Below, piece by piece: positions 18,363-26,557 of a stretch of DNA of 64,000 bases. The stretch lies in contig NZ_JADHDY010000014.1 of NCBI RefSeq assembly GCF_016820535.1, positions 62,001-126,000 of the forward strand, read 5' to 3'. This DNA is from Sporosarcina beigongshangi (GTDB lineage Bacteria > Actinomycetota > Actinomycetes > Actinomycetales > Micrococcaceae). Position 1 is the stretch's first letter; every line of letters begins with the position of its first letter. Below the pieces are notes generated by a model. That model did not search any database. It saw only the letters and a program-made list of their open reading frames with translations, and was not told where the DNA came from. A program made the translations under genes and the position numbers.

Positions 18363-18818
18363 CTAGTTTACTTCGCCGGCATCGCCGGGCTCGGATGCCT
18401 CGGGGTGGGCTGCATCCCATTCGGCCTGGGCGCGGGCCCGGGCCTCATTTTCCCTGTCGATGCGGGCACCTGCGTAGAGGGCATACCACCAGGCGACGGC
18501 GAAGAGCCCGCCCACAACAAACATGGACGGCTCCCAGAAGCCGCCCGCGATCAGGACCACCTGCAGCGCCCAGCCGAACGCCGGGCCCCACGACTTGCGG
18601 ATGACGGCGCAGGCCCCGACCAGCAGCACGGCCAGGATCCCGGCCACGATCAGGTAGACCGGGTTCCTGCCGTGCACGCCGAACAGGCCCAGTCCCAGGA
18701 AGAGTGCCACGAAGGCCTCCAGGAACAGCACCACGGAGGCGAACATGAGCCGCGTCGACCGGGGCTTCTTGGGGGTGTTGGGCTTCCATTCGCGCTGCGC
18801 GCGGGTCAGCTTGGCCAT
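18363..18818 (-). CDS. DUF4233 membrane protein
   Basis: 151 residues. The N-terminus is basic (MAKLTRAQREWKPNTPKKP), then three to four hydrophobic spans (LMFASVVLFLEAFVALFLGLG and others), and a charged C-terminus rich in Glu/Ala. This is the family regularly found right after folC in actinobacteria. The ATG at 18818 is one base beyond the folC stop, with GGGAAGG upstream, so translation is coupled. No function is established; the close linkage hints at folate or cell-envelope physiology, which is inference only. Confidence 0.85.
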   Translation of the reverse strand: MAKLTRAQREWKPNTPKKPRSTRLMFASVVLFLEAFVALFLGLGLFGVHGRNPVYLIVAGILAVLLVGACAVIRKSWGPAFGWALQVVLIAGGFWEPSMFVVGGLFAVAWWYALYAGARIDRENEARARAQAEWDAAHPEASEPGDAGEVN

Positions 18819-18819
18819 C

Positions 18820-20202
18820 TCAGGCACCTTCCCTTTCGCCGGGCCGTCCCAGAAGGATGCGCGCCTCACCCACCACGGTGATGGAGCCGGTGATGAGCAC
18901 GCCGCCGGCAAGGTCGTTGTTGGCCTCGGCGCGTTCCACGGCCCATTCGATGGCGTCGTCAAGCTTTTCCGCGATGTGCACGTCCTCTTCCTGCCAGCCA
19001 AGGTCGACGGCGAGTTCGGCCAGTTCCGCTGCCGGGATGGCGCGGGGCGAGTTGGACTGGGTCAGGCAGAGTTCCTGTGCCTCGTCGCCGTAGGAGTCCT
19101 TGATGCTGTTGAGGATCTCTTCGGCGTCCTTTTCGGCCAGCACGCCGAGCACGATCACCAGCTTGCTGAAGGCGAAGGATTCCTGCAGGGCGGCCGCGCT
19201 GGCGGCGATGCCGGCAGGGTTGTGGGCCGCGTCCACCACAATGGTGGGCGAGGTGCGCATGACTTCCAGCCGTCCGGGCGAAGTGGCGGCGCCGAAACCT
19301 TCCTGCACGAGCTCCAGGTTCAGTTCCTTTTCGCCGCCACCGAGGAAGGCCTCGAGCGCGGCCAGGGCGACGGCGGCATTCTGGGCTTGGTGCTCGCCGT
19401 GCAGCGGCAGGAGAATGTCCGGGTAGCGCCCGGCAAGGCCCTGCAGCGTCAGCATTTGGCCGCCGACGGCGATGGTGCGTGACTCGACGCCGAACTCCAC
19501 GCCCTCGAAGCGGAAGTCGGCATGCTTTTCGCGGGCCGCATCCAGGATGACCTGGGCTGCATCGGCGGGCTGGGCGGCGCTGATGACGAACGCGCCCTCC
19601 TTGATGATGCCGGCCTTCTCCTCGGCAATGAGCCCGGTGGTGTCCCCAAGCAGCTCCGTATGGTCCAGGGAGATGGGCGTGATGACGGCGACCTGGCCGT
19701 CGCCCACATTGGTGGCATCGGTGATGCCGCCGAGTCCAACCTCCATGACGGCGACGTCGACCGGCTCGTCCGCGAAGATCGCGAACGCCAGGATGGTCAG
19801 GCACTCAAAGTAGGTCAGGCGCTGTTCACCGGCCGCGTCCAGCTCGCCGTCGACAATGGCAAGGTAGGGGCGGATCTCGTCCCAGATCCGCACAAATGTC
19901 TCGTCGCTGACCGGGGCGCCGTCGATGCTGATGCGCTCGGTGACCTTTGTCAGGTGCGGACTGGTGTAGCGACCGGTGCGCAGGTCGTGGGCCAGCAGTC
20001 CGGCCTCGATCATGCGGGACGTGGACGTCTTGCCGTTGGTGCCGGTGATGTGGATGATCGGGAAGGCCTTGTTCGGCTCACCCAGCACATCCATGGCCCG
20101 GAAGAGGGGGGCCAGGCGCGGCTCCATCTTGTTCTCCGGAGCGCGTCCCAGCAGTTCGGCGTAGACGCTTTCCACCGAAAATTCATCATGCAGTGCGCTC
20201 AT
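18820..20202 (-). CDS. folC: Bifunctional folylpolyglutamate / dihydrofolate synthase
   Basis: 460 residues. It has the Mur-ligase-type P-loop GTNGKTSTSRMI near residue 58, the region FTRYTSP-like GRYTSPHLTKVTERISIDG, and the C-terminal domain with VVDAAHNPAGI. It adds glutamate to dihydropteroate and to tetrahydrofolates. ATG 20202 follows the ileS stop by one base; a GGAG lies about 12 nt upstream inside ileS. A TTG seven codons earlier is less likely. Confidence 0.95.
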   Translation of the reverse strand: MSALHDEFSVESVYAELLGRAPENKMEPRLAPLFRAMDVLGEPNKAFPIIHITGTNGKTSTSRMIEAGLLAHDLRTGRYTSPHLTKVTERISIDGAPVSDETFVRIWDEIRPYLAIVDGELDAAGEQRLTYFECLTILAFAIFADEPVDVAVMEVGLGGITDATNVGDGQVAVITPISLDHTELLGDTTGLIAEEKAGIIKEGAFVISAAQPADAAQVILDAAREKHADFRFEGVEFGVESRTIAVGGQMLTLQGLAGRYPDILLPLHGEHQAQNAAVALAALEAFLGGGEKELNLELVQEGFGAATSPGRLEVMRTSPTIVVDAAHNPAGIAASAAALQESFAFSKLVIVLGVLAEKDAEEILNSIKDSYGDEAQELCLTQSNSPRAIPAAELAELAVDLGWQEEDVHIAEKLDDAIEWAVERAEANNDLAGGVLITGSITVVGEARILLGRPGEREGA

Positions 20203-20203
20203 G

Positions 20204-23200
20204 CTAGACAGTGCTCCGTTCAACGGTGATGGTGGTGTCTACGTCGCCCGGGACCAGCTCGAGCTTGACGGTCAGGGTCTCTGACTTGACCAGTTCGGCG
20301 TTGGCGTGCAGGGCGTCGACGACGTCCTGGGGTGCCGAGATGATGGTGCGGATGCGGTCGCTGACGTTCAGGCCGGTGTCCTTGCGGGCCTGCTGGATGG
20401 CGCGGATCATGTCGCGCGCCGCTCCCTCAGCCTCAAGTTCGGGGGTCAGCTCGGTGTTGAGCACCACGAAGCCGCCGGTGGGCAGCATCGCAACCGCACT
20501 CTTGCCGCCGTCGTGCGCGTCCTCAACCACCGTCTCCAGGGTGTACTCAGATGGTTCCAGGGCCAGGCCACCAGCGGTGACAACGCCGTCGGTGACGGAC
20601 CAGTCGCCGGTCTTGGAGCCCTTGATGGCGAGCTGGACGTCCTTGCCGAGGCGGGGGCCTGCGGCGCGGGCGTTGACCACGAGCTTCTGCGAAATGCCGA
20701 ATTCCTCCGGGGAGGCGTCGGCGGCGTCGACGAAGCGGATGGTGCGGATGTTGAGCTCGTCGGCGACGATGCCCTCGGCACCGCCCAGGGTTTCTGCGTT
20801 GGGTGCCACAACGGTGAGGTCCTGCAGGGGCAGGCGAACGCGCAGCTTGGCGGCCTTGCGCAGGCTGGAGCCTGTGGAGCAGATCTGCTGGATCCGGTCC
20901 ATCTGCTCCACAAGTGCGGCGTTGGGGACGAACAGGTCCGCGTTGGGCCAGTCGCTCAGGTGGACGGAGCGCCCTCCGGTGAGCCCGCGCCAGATTTCCT
21001 CGGTGACCAGCGGCAGCAGCGGGGCGGCCACGCGGCACACGGTTTCCAGTGCCGTGTAAAGGGCGTCAAAGGCGTCGGCGCTCTCGTCGAAGAAGCGGTT
21101 GCGGCTGCGGCGCACGTACCAGTTGGTCAGCATGTCCAGGTAGACGCGCAGCGAGTCGCAGGCTCCGGAGACGTCGTAGCCGTCCAGCTTGGCCGTCAGT
21201 TCACGGACGAGGTCGCCGGTGTTGGCCAGCAGGTACTGGTCCATGGGGTCGGTGTAGCCGTCAAAGCGCAGTTTGGCGTCGTAGCCCTTGCCGCCGTCGG
21301 CCGTGTTGGCGTAGAGCGTGAAGAAGCTGTAGACGTTCCAGAGTGGCAGGATGACCTGGCGGACGCCGTCGCGGATGCCCTGTTCCGTGACGACGAGGTT
21401 GCCGCCGCGCAGGATCGGGCTGGACATGAGGAACCAGCGCATCGCGTCGGAGCCGTCGCGGTCCAGGACCTCGGAGACGTCCGGGTAGTTGCGCAGGCTC
21501 TTGGACATCTTCTGCCCGTCGGAGCCGAGCACGATGCCGTGGCTGATGACGTTGCGGAAGGCCGGGCGGTCAAACAGTGCTGTGGAGAGGATGTGCAGCA
21601 TGTAGAACCAGCCGCGCGTCTGTCCGATGTACTCGACGATGAAGTCGGCCGGGTTGTGGGTGTTGAACCAGTCCTCGTTCTCGAACGGGTAGTGGACCTG
21701 GCCGTACGGCATGGAGCCGGAGTCGAACCAGACGTCCAGCACGTCCTCGACGCGGCGCATGGTGGACTTGCCCGTGGGGTCGTCCGGGTTGGGGCGGGTG
21801 AGGTCGTCGATGAACGGGCGGTGCAGGTCCACCTCGCCCTCGTTGTTTAGCGGCAGGCGGCCAAAGTCGGCCTGCATCTCGGCGAGGGAGCCGTAGACGT
21901 CCGTGCGCGGGTACTCGGGGTCGTCCGACTGCCACACCGGGATGGGGCTGCCCCAGTAGCGGTTGCGGGAGATGGACCAGTCGCGGGCGTTGGCCAGCCA
22001 CTTGCCGAACTGGCCGTCCTTGACGTTGCCCGGGATCCAGTTGATGTCCTGGTTCAGCTCGACCATGCGGTCCTTGAACGCGGTGACTTCCACGTACCAG
22101 GAGGAGATGGCGCGGTAGATCAGGGGCGTGCGGCAGCGCCAGCAGTGCGGGTAGCTGTGCACGTAGCTGGCCTGGCGGACCAGGCGCCCGGCGTCCTTGA
22201 CGACGCGCGTGATGGTCTTGTTGGCGTCGAATACCTGCACGCCGGCGATGTCGTTGAGCGGGCCGCCGGCAAAGAGCGGCAGGAAGTTGGCTCCCTCGTC
22301 GACGGAGAGCACCACGGGGATGCCGTACTGCTCACAGACCTTTTGGTCCTCTTCACCGTAGGCGGGTGCCTGGTGGACGATGCCTGTGCCGTCGGTGGTG
22401 GTGACGTAGTCGGCCACCAGGAACTGCCAGGACTTGGCGGTGCCGTACTTCTCGTCGTCGGCGAAGTAGTCCCACAGGGGCTCGTACTTCAGTCCCTCGA
22501 GCTCGGCACCCGCGTACGTGGCGGTGACAGCGGCCGTCGCGGCAGCAGCGTCGTCGTATCCCAAATCCTTGGCGTGCGCGCCGACCAGGTCCTCCGCCAG
22601 CAGGAACTTCCCGGCGGTGGCGCCGAGGGTGACCCCATTGGGGCCTGCGGGGACGACGGCGTAGCGCACCTCGGGCCCGACGGCGAGGGCCTGGTTGGTG
22701 GGCAGCGTCCAGGGCGTGGTGGTCCAGGCGATGGCGGCGACCCCGGCCAGTTCCTGGGAGAGGGCGGATTCGCCCGCAAGGATGGGGAAGGTGACGGTGA
22801 CGGTCTGGTCCTGGCGGTCCTTGTAGACGTCGTCGTCCATGCGCAGCTCGTGGTTGGAGAGGGGCGTCTCATCCTTCCAGCAGTAGGGCAGCACGCGGTA
22901 GCCGTTGTAGGTCAGGCCCTTGGAGTGGAGCTGCTTGAACGCCCAGAGCACGGACTCCATGTACTCGACGTTGAGCGTCTTGTAGTCGTTGTCGAAGTCA
23001 ACCCAGCGGGCCTGGCGGGTGACGTATTCCTGCCATTCGCCGGCGTACTTCATGACGGAGGAGCGGCAGGCGTCGTTGAACTTGTCGATGCCCATGGCCT
23101 CGATCTGGGCCTTGTCGGTCATGCCCAGCTGCTTCATGGCTTCCAGCTCGGCGGGCAGGCCGTGCGTGTCCCAACCGAAGCGGCGCTCAACCCGGCGCCC

Positions 23201-23482
23201 GCGCTGGGTCTGGTAGCGGGCCACGAGGTCCTTGGCGTAGCCGGTGAGCAGGTGGCCGTAGTGCGGCAGGCCGTTGGCGAAGGGCGGGCCGTCGTAGAAG
23301 ACGAACTCGTTGGAGCCGTCCTGGCCGGCGTCACGGGCGTCGATGCTGGCCTGGAAGGTGCCGTCTTCGGCCCAGTACTTGAGGACGAGCTCCTCCACTT
23401 CCGGGAAACGCACGGAAGCTGGCACATGGTTGGATTCGGCGTGCAGGCCGTGGGCTGCGGTTGCCTTGGGGAAGTGGGTCAT
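20204..23482 (-). CDS. ileS: Isoleucyl-tRNA synthetase
   Basis: 1092 residues from ATG 23482. The class I HIGH motif is HYGH in [18 protein letters not shown] near residue 74, and KMSKS occurs as [13 protein letters not shown] near 659, with the editing domain between. The length and the C-terminal domain match the eukaryote-like IleRS type (IleS2-like) common in high-GC Gram-positives; this assignment is by resemblance only. Expression is under the T-box leader directly upstream. Confidence 0.95.
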   Translation of the reverse strand: MTHFPKATAAHGLHAESNHVPASVRFPEVEELVLKYWAEDGTFQASIDARDAGQDGSNEFVFYDGPPFANGLPHYGHLLTGYAKDLVARYQTQRGRRVERRFGWDTHGLPAELEAMKQLGMTDKAQIEAMGIDKFNDACRSSVMKYAGEWQEYVTRQARWVDFDNDYKTLNVEYMESVLWAFKQLHSKGLTYNGYRVLPYCWKDETPLSNHELRMDDDVYKDRQDQTVTVTFPILAGESALSQELAGVAAIAWTTTPWTLPTNQALAVGPEVRYAVVPAGPNGVTLGATAGKFLLAEDLVGAHAKDLGYDDAAAATAAVTATYAGAELEGLKYEPLWDYFADDEKYGTAKSWQFLVADYVTTTDGTGIVHQAPAYGEEDQKVCEQYGIPVVLSVDEGANFLPLFAGGPLNDIAGVQVFDANKTITRVVKDAGRLVRQASYVHSYPHCWRCRTPLIYRAISSWYVEVTAFKDRMVELNQDINWIPGNVKDGQFGKWLANARDWSISRNRYWGSPIPVWQSDDPEYPRTDVYGSLAEMQADFGRLPLNNEGEVDLHRPFIDDLTRPNPDDPTGKSTMRRVEDVLDVWFDSGSMPYGQVHYPFENEDWFNTHNPADFIVEYIGQTRGWFYMLHILSTALFDRPAFRNVISHGIVLGSDGQKMSKSLRNYPDVSEVLDRDGSDAMRWFLMSSPILRGGNLVVTEQGIRDGVRQVILPLWNVYSFFTLYANTADGGKGYDAKLRFDGYTDPMDQYLLANTGDLVRELTAKLDGYDVSGACDSLRVYLDMLTNWYVRRSRNRFFDESADAFDALYTALETVCRVAAPLLPLVTEEIWRGLTGGRSVHLSDWPNADLFVPNAALVEQMDRIQQICSTGSSLRKAAKLRVRLPLQDLTVVAPNAETLGGAEGIVADELNIRTIRFVDAADASPEEFGISQKLVVNARAAGPRLGKDVQLAIKGSKTGDWSVTDGVVTAGGLALEPSEYTLETVVEDAHDGGKSAVAMLPTGGFVVLNTELTPELEAEGAARDMIRAIQQARKDTGLNVSDRIRTIISAPQDVVDALHANAELVKSETLTVKLELVPGDVDTTITVERSTV

Positions 23483-23489
23483 CACATCA

Positions 23490-23717
23490 TCCTGGTGGTG
23501 GGCGTTCAGTTCAGGATGCAAGGACGGCTTGCGCCGCGGTACCACCTCGCTTGCCGTCCCCGTTGCCCTTCGGCCTTCGCCGCGGGGCGCCAAGTGCGGC
23601 CGCTTGTTGACTGCTGTGACGGGCTTACCCGTCCGGTTCTACTGGCATCGCCTGCGCGATGCGTTCTTCCGGAAGCTCACCGGTGATGGCCGGGTCAACG
23701 CTTTGTCCCTTATTCTA
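23490..23717 (-). promoter_or_regulatory. ileS T-box leader (tRNA-Ile sensing riboswitch)
   Basis: On the minus strand the leader has stem I ending in AGTAGAACCGGACGGG and a specifier loop GGCCATCACCGG with an ATC (isoleucine) codon at 23685-23687. The T-box bulge sequence GAGGTGGTACCGCGG is at 23536-23550, in a segment that pairs with the strand leading into the ribosome binding region. There is no terminator T run, so control is probably at translation initiation, as described for actinobacterial ileS T-boxes. A TAGAAT at 23712-23717 could be the -10 or the 5' end. Confidence 0.92.
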
Positions 23718-23755
23718 CGGGATGCCGGGCGCCGGTGGGGACGCCCGGCCCACTG

Positions 23756-24523
23756 CTACTTGCGGATGAGCTTGTGGTTGGCTGCCTGCGCCACGGGCCG
23801 GATGACGATCTGGTCCAGGTTGATGTGGTGCGGAAGCCCGACGGCGTACCCCACCACGCCGGCGACGTCCTCCGCGGTCAGCGGCTTCTCCACGCCCTCG
23901 TAGACCTTTTCCGCCGCTTCCTTGTCGCCGCCGAGGCGGTTGAGCGAGAATTCCTCCGTCTGCACCAGTCCGGGTGCCACCTCGATGACGCGGATGTTGT
24001 TTTCCGCCTCTTCCAGGCGCAGCGCGTTGGTGATGGCGTGCTGGGCAAACTTGGCGGCGTTGTAGCCGGCCCCGCCCTCGTAGGCGGCCAGGCCAGCGGT
24101 GGATGTCAGGTTCAGCACGGTGCCGCTGCCATGGCTGCGCAGTTGTGGCAGGAACGCCTTGACCACGTTCATCGTGCCCAGCACGTTGACCTGGTACATC
24201 CAGTTCCAATCGTCTGCATCCGCCGTGGCCATGCGGTCCGTACCGCGGGCGCCGCCGGCAATGTTGATGACCGTGTCCACGCCGCCCAGGCCGGCAAAGG
24301 CGTCGGTGGCGAAATCGCGGAGGCGGGAGACGTCGTCGTCCCTGGTGACGTCAGCGACGAAGGCCAGGGCGCCGGTCCCGGCTGCGAGCGCGGTGAGCCG
24401 GTCCTCGCGGCGGGCCACGGCGACGACGTTCCAGCCGTCCTTGCGGAGCTGGCGGACGGTGGCGGCGCCGATGCCTGAGCTGGCGCCGGTGACTACTGCA
24501 TTTTTGGGGGTGTTTTCAGCCAT
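23756..24523 (-). CDS. SDR family NAD(P)-dependent oxidoreductase (YdfG-like)
   Basis: 255 residues with the classical short-chain dehydrogenase layout: TGASSGIG (12-19), NIAGGARG near 87, and the catalytic Ser141, Tyr154 and Lys158 in STAGLAAYEGGAGYNAAK. The C-terminal VVGYAVGLPHHINLDQIVIRP resembles the 3-hydroxy acid (serine) dehydrogenase YdfG group. The substrate is not determinable. It lies 17 nt after the DUF488 gene on the same strand, so they form a likely operon. Confidence 0.88.
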   Translation of the reverse strand: MAENTPKNAVVTGASSGIGAATVRQLRKDGWNVVAVARREDRLTALAAGTGALAFVADVTRDDDVSRLRDFATDAFAGLGGVDTVINIAGGARGTDRMATADADDWNWMYQVNVLGTMNVVKAFLPQLRSHGSGTVLNLTSTAGLAAYEGGAGYNAAKFAQHAITNALRLEEAENNIRVIEVAPGLVQTEEFSLNRLGGDKEAAEKVYEGVEKPLTAEDVAGVVGYAVGLPHHINLDQIVIRPVAQAANHKLIRK

Positions 24524-24540
24524 GCTTCCAAATGTAGCGG

Positions 24541-24885
24541 CTATTTGCCGGCGTTCAGGAAATCGAGGAGCACGGCGGCCTGGTTTTCATGGTGGTCCTT
24601 GGCTCCGTACAGCAGGACAACTTTTTCGTGCTGGGCGATGATGCCGCGCAGCTGTGCCACGGCCGGATTGTGTTCCAGCTCTGCGGTGTAGTCGCGGACG
24701 AACGCCTCAAAGTTCTCTTCCTTGTGGCCGAAGGCGTTGCGGACCTCGTTGCTGGGGCCGGCTTCCTTGAGCCATAGGTCAATCTTGTCCTTCTTGATCC
24801 CCCGCGGCCACAGCCTGTCCACCAGGACGCGGTACTCCCCCGGCTCCGGTTCTTCATAAACACGCAAAATTCTGATTGTGCCCAT
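24541..24885 (-). CDS. DUF488 family protein (YeaO-like)
   Basis: 114 residues with the family block VLVDRLWPRGIKKDKIDLWLKE and the later VVLLYGAKDHHENQAAVLL. Full length for the short YeaO-type members. The function is unknown; the conserved RLWPRG motif suggests a nucleic acid or phosphate contact, but this is not proven. Start ATG 24885 is followed by MGTIRILRVYEEPEPGEYRV. First gene of a pair with the SDR. Confidence 0.88.
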   Translation of the reverse strand: MGTIRILRVYEEPEPGEYRVLVDRLWPRGIKKDKIDLWLKEAGPSNEVRNAFGHKEENFEAFVRDYTAELEHNPAVAQLRGIIAQHEKVVLLYGAKDHHENQAAVLLDFLNAGK

Positions 24886-24937
24886 GGTCGCATCATAGCC
24901 CCGGAGCTACAGCAAGGGCAGGCGGCATTTCCACCAC

Positions 24938-25016
24938 TGCTGCGCACCGTTTCCTGCGAATGCTGCGTCACTGCCGGGGGCGCGCAGCATTCAGGCAAAA
25001 CCGCGCGCAGCAGTAG
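24938..25016. repeat. Hairpin repeat, copy A
   Basis: The inner arms GAATGCTGCG (24958-24967) and CGCAGCATTC (24983-24992) are a perfect 10-bp dyad. Outer arms CCACTGCTGCGC and GCGCAGCAGTAGTGG extend it with a 3-nt offset. The same unit, including the loop TCACTGC, recurs in the same orientation at 25946-26016 after the next gene. The interval 24886-25125 has no other feature. Confidence 0.8.
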
Positions 25017-25125
25017 TGGGTGACCTGGCGCTGCGATTCCTCCACAGCCACCCCTGGGCCCCCGGCTGTCCACAATTGCGATACTGAGGCTGCTGCCGGC
25101 GGGCCATGTGGTGCAGCATGGCTCC

Positions 25126-25965
25126 ATGAGCCCGAATCGAAGCCCCGCAACCATGACCGTGGCTACCGCCGTCCTGGAAAAGGGGAAGGTGGCAAGTCGG
25201 GGCCAGCTGCTGGCCTTGGGGTTTTCCGACTGGCAAATCCGCAGTGCCATGGCGTCGGGATCCATTCGAAGGGCCGCCCCTGGTGTCTACATACTTGGGG
25301 ACCCACATCCCATGAGCCGCCACCTGGCTGAGAACCACGCCGCGTTGACGTGCTTCAGTGCCGCAAAAGAGATGGGACTCTGGGTCCTGCACGCCCCAGA
25401 GGCTCCACACGTCGGCACGGCACATGGGAGGCCGGTTCCAGGCTGTGTCACTCACAGGTACAAGGGCACTTTGACATTCTGGGACATTGTTCGGCATTGC
25501 ACACGGTGCGGTACTGATGTGGAGGTCCTGTGCGTACTCGAGTCGGCTGTCATCAAGAAAAGGTGCACCATTTCAGAATTGCGACGCGAGTTCTCCCGGC
25601 GCAAAGATGCACGAATTCGCAGGCTCATTGACTTGATCGACCCGCAGTCGATGTCCATTGCCGAGACATGCGCCAGGTTCCACCTCTTGAAGGCTGGCCA
25701 CAGCGTCCAGGTCCAGTACCACGTCAGGAAAATGGGACATCTCGACGCCATGGTCGACGGACAGCTGGGACTGGAGATTGACGGCAGGGAATTTCATGAC
25801 AACGCCAAGGCGTGGGCAGAAGACCTCAGGCGGGGAAACGTCTTGACCGTGAGGGACGTCCCCACACTTCGAATCCGGGCATCAGTGGCGATGTACCATC
25901 CGGAGGAGATGCTCCGGTGGGTCGAACAGGCCCTGGCCACTATTTCTGCGCGCCATTCAAAGTGA
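25126..25965 (+). CDS. AbiEi-antitoxin-like / DUF559-type protein
   Basis: 279 residues. The N-terminal ~55 resemble the winged-helix found in AbiEi-type antitoxins and their many actinobacterial relatives (VASRGQLLALGFSDWQIRSAM then GVYILG). The C-terminal ~90 look like the Vsr/DUF559 endonuclease fold (LEIDGREFHDNAKAWAEDLRRGN...VRDVPTLRI), with Asp and Glu at the expected places. No toxin partner of the AbiEii type is adjacent, so this may be an orphan regulator or nuclease; the class is abundant in actinobacteria and of unknown role. It is flanked on both sides by the hairpin repeat. ATG 25126 is chosen; 25153 is an alternative. Confidence 0.7.
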   Translation: MSPNRSPATMTVATAVLEKGKVASRGQLLALGFSDWQIRSAMASGSIRRAAPGVYILGDPHPMSRHLAENHAALTCFSAAKEMGLWVLHAPEAPHVGTAHGRPVPGCVTHRYKGTLTFWDIVRHCTRCGTDVEVLCVLESAVIKKRCTISELRREFSRRKDARIRRLIDLIDPQSMSIAETCARFHLLKAGHSVQVQYHVRKMGHLDAMVDGQLGLEIDGREFHDNAKAWAEDLRRGNVLTVRDVPTLRIRASVAMYHPEEMLRWVEQALATISARHSK

Positions 25966-26016
25966 ATGCAGCGTCACTGCGGCGGTTGCGCAGCATTCGC
26001 ACAATACCGTGCGCAG
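25946..26016. repeat. Hairpin repeat, copy B
   Basis: Inner arms GAATGCAGCG (25964-25973) and CGCAGCATTC (25989-25998) have one mismatch. Outer arms CTGCGC (25946-25951) and GCGCAG (26011-26016). It aligns with copy A over about 70 nt in the same orientation, overlaps the last codons of the AbiEi/DUF559-like gene and ends 10 nt before the MepB stop. Confidence 0.8.
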
Positions 26017-26025
26017 GGTCAGGGT

Positions 26026-26505
26026 TCAGGGCCGGCTGCCCTGGTACAGTTCCCGGATCCGCGCGGCCGGCGCATCCAGGGGCAGGAAGTACTCGCACTG
26101 CCACTTCTGTGTGCGTCGGGCCTGGTCGCTGGTTGCCACAACGTCCGGCGCATACACGCGCATGGCCCGCTTCCCGCCAACCCCGGACACGGAGACCACG
26201 CCGCGGCGCACCAGCACGGCCGCAGGGAACACGAACTGCCCCAGCCCCTCACCCAGGCCGGCCTGGACCACAAACAGGGCCACGCCGTCGGACGTGTCAA
26301 AGGGGCGGATGGGGCCTGCCGCGGACCGCCGCCACAGCGTGACAAACTGCCCAACCTTGGTGGGCGTGGTCTTGGCCACACGGAATGCTGCGGGGTGCCC
26401 GTCCAACACCAGTGTGTGGGCGCGGTACCCGGCGCTCTCGGGCTCGGGCGACACGGCGGAGACGGCAATCCCGGCCCGCTGCCACATCAGCATCGACTCC
26501 TGCAT
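26026..26505 (-). CDS. MepB family protein
   Basis: 159 residues with the family core FRVAKTTPTKVGQFVTLWRR followed by GPIRPFDTSDGVALFVV and the terminal QKWQCEYFLPLD. MepB was named from the Staphylococcus mepRAB locus; its activity is unknown. ATG 26505 with GAAGGG upstream is chosen, because a longer frame would run through the valS start at 26558. It is divergent from valS, sharing a ~50-bp promoter region. Confidence 0.8.
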   Translation of the reverse strand: MQESMLMWQRAGIAVSAVSPEPESAGYRAHTLVLDGHPAAFRVAKTTPTKVGQFVTLWRRSAAGPIRPFDTSDGVALFVVQAGLGEGLGQFVFPAAVLVRRGVVSVSGVGGKRAMRVYAPDVVATSDQARRTQKWQCEYFLPLDAPAARIRELYQGSRP

Positions 26506-26557
26506 GCAAACACCCTTCGAATCTTGGTTGGGAGGCAACTCATGAAAGAATTGCCAC

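Noticed and set aside
22145-23686. Long plus-strand frame opposite ileS
   Set aside because: Shadow of the ileS coding sequence; it also crosses the T-box leader.
25126-25965. Complete type IV toxin-antitoxin system
   Set aside because: The antitoxin-like N-terminus has no AbiEii nucleotidyltransferase partner on either side; the neighbour MepB is on the other strand and unrelated.
24938-26016. CRISPR array
   Set aside because: Only two repeat copies about 1 kb apart with a gene between, not regular short spacers; no cas genes.
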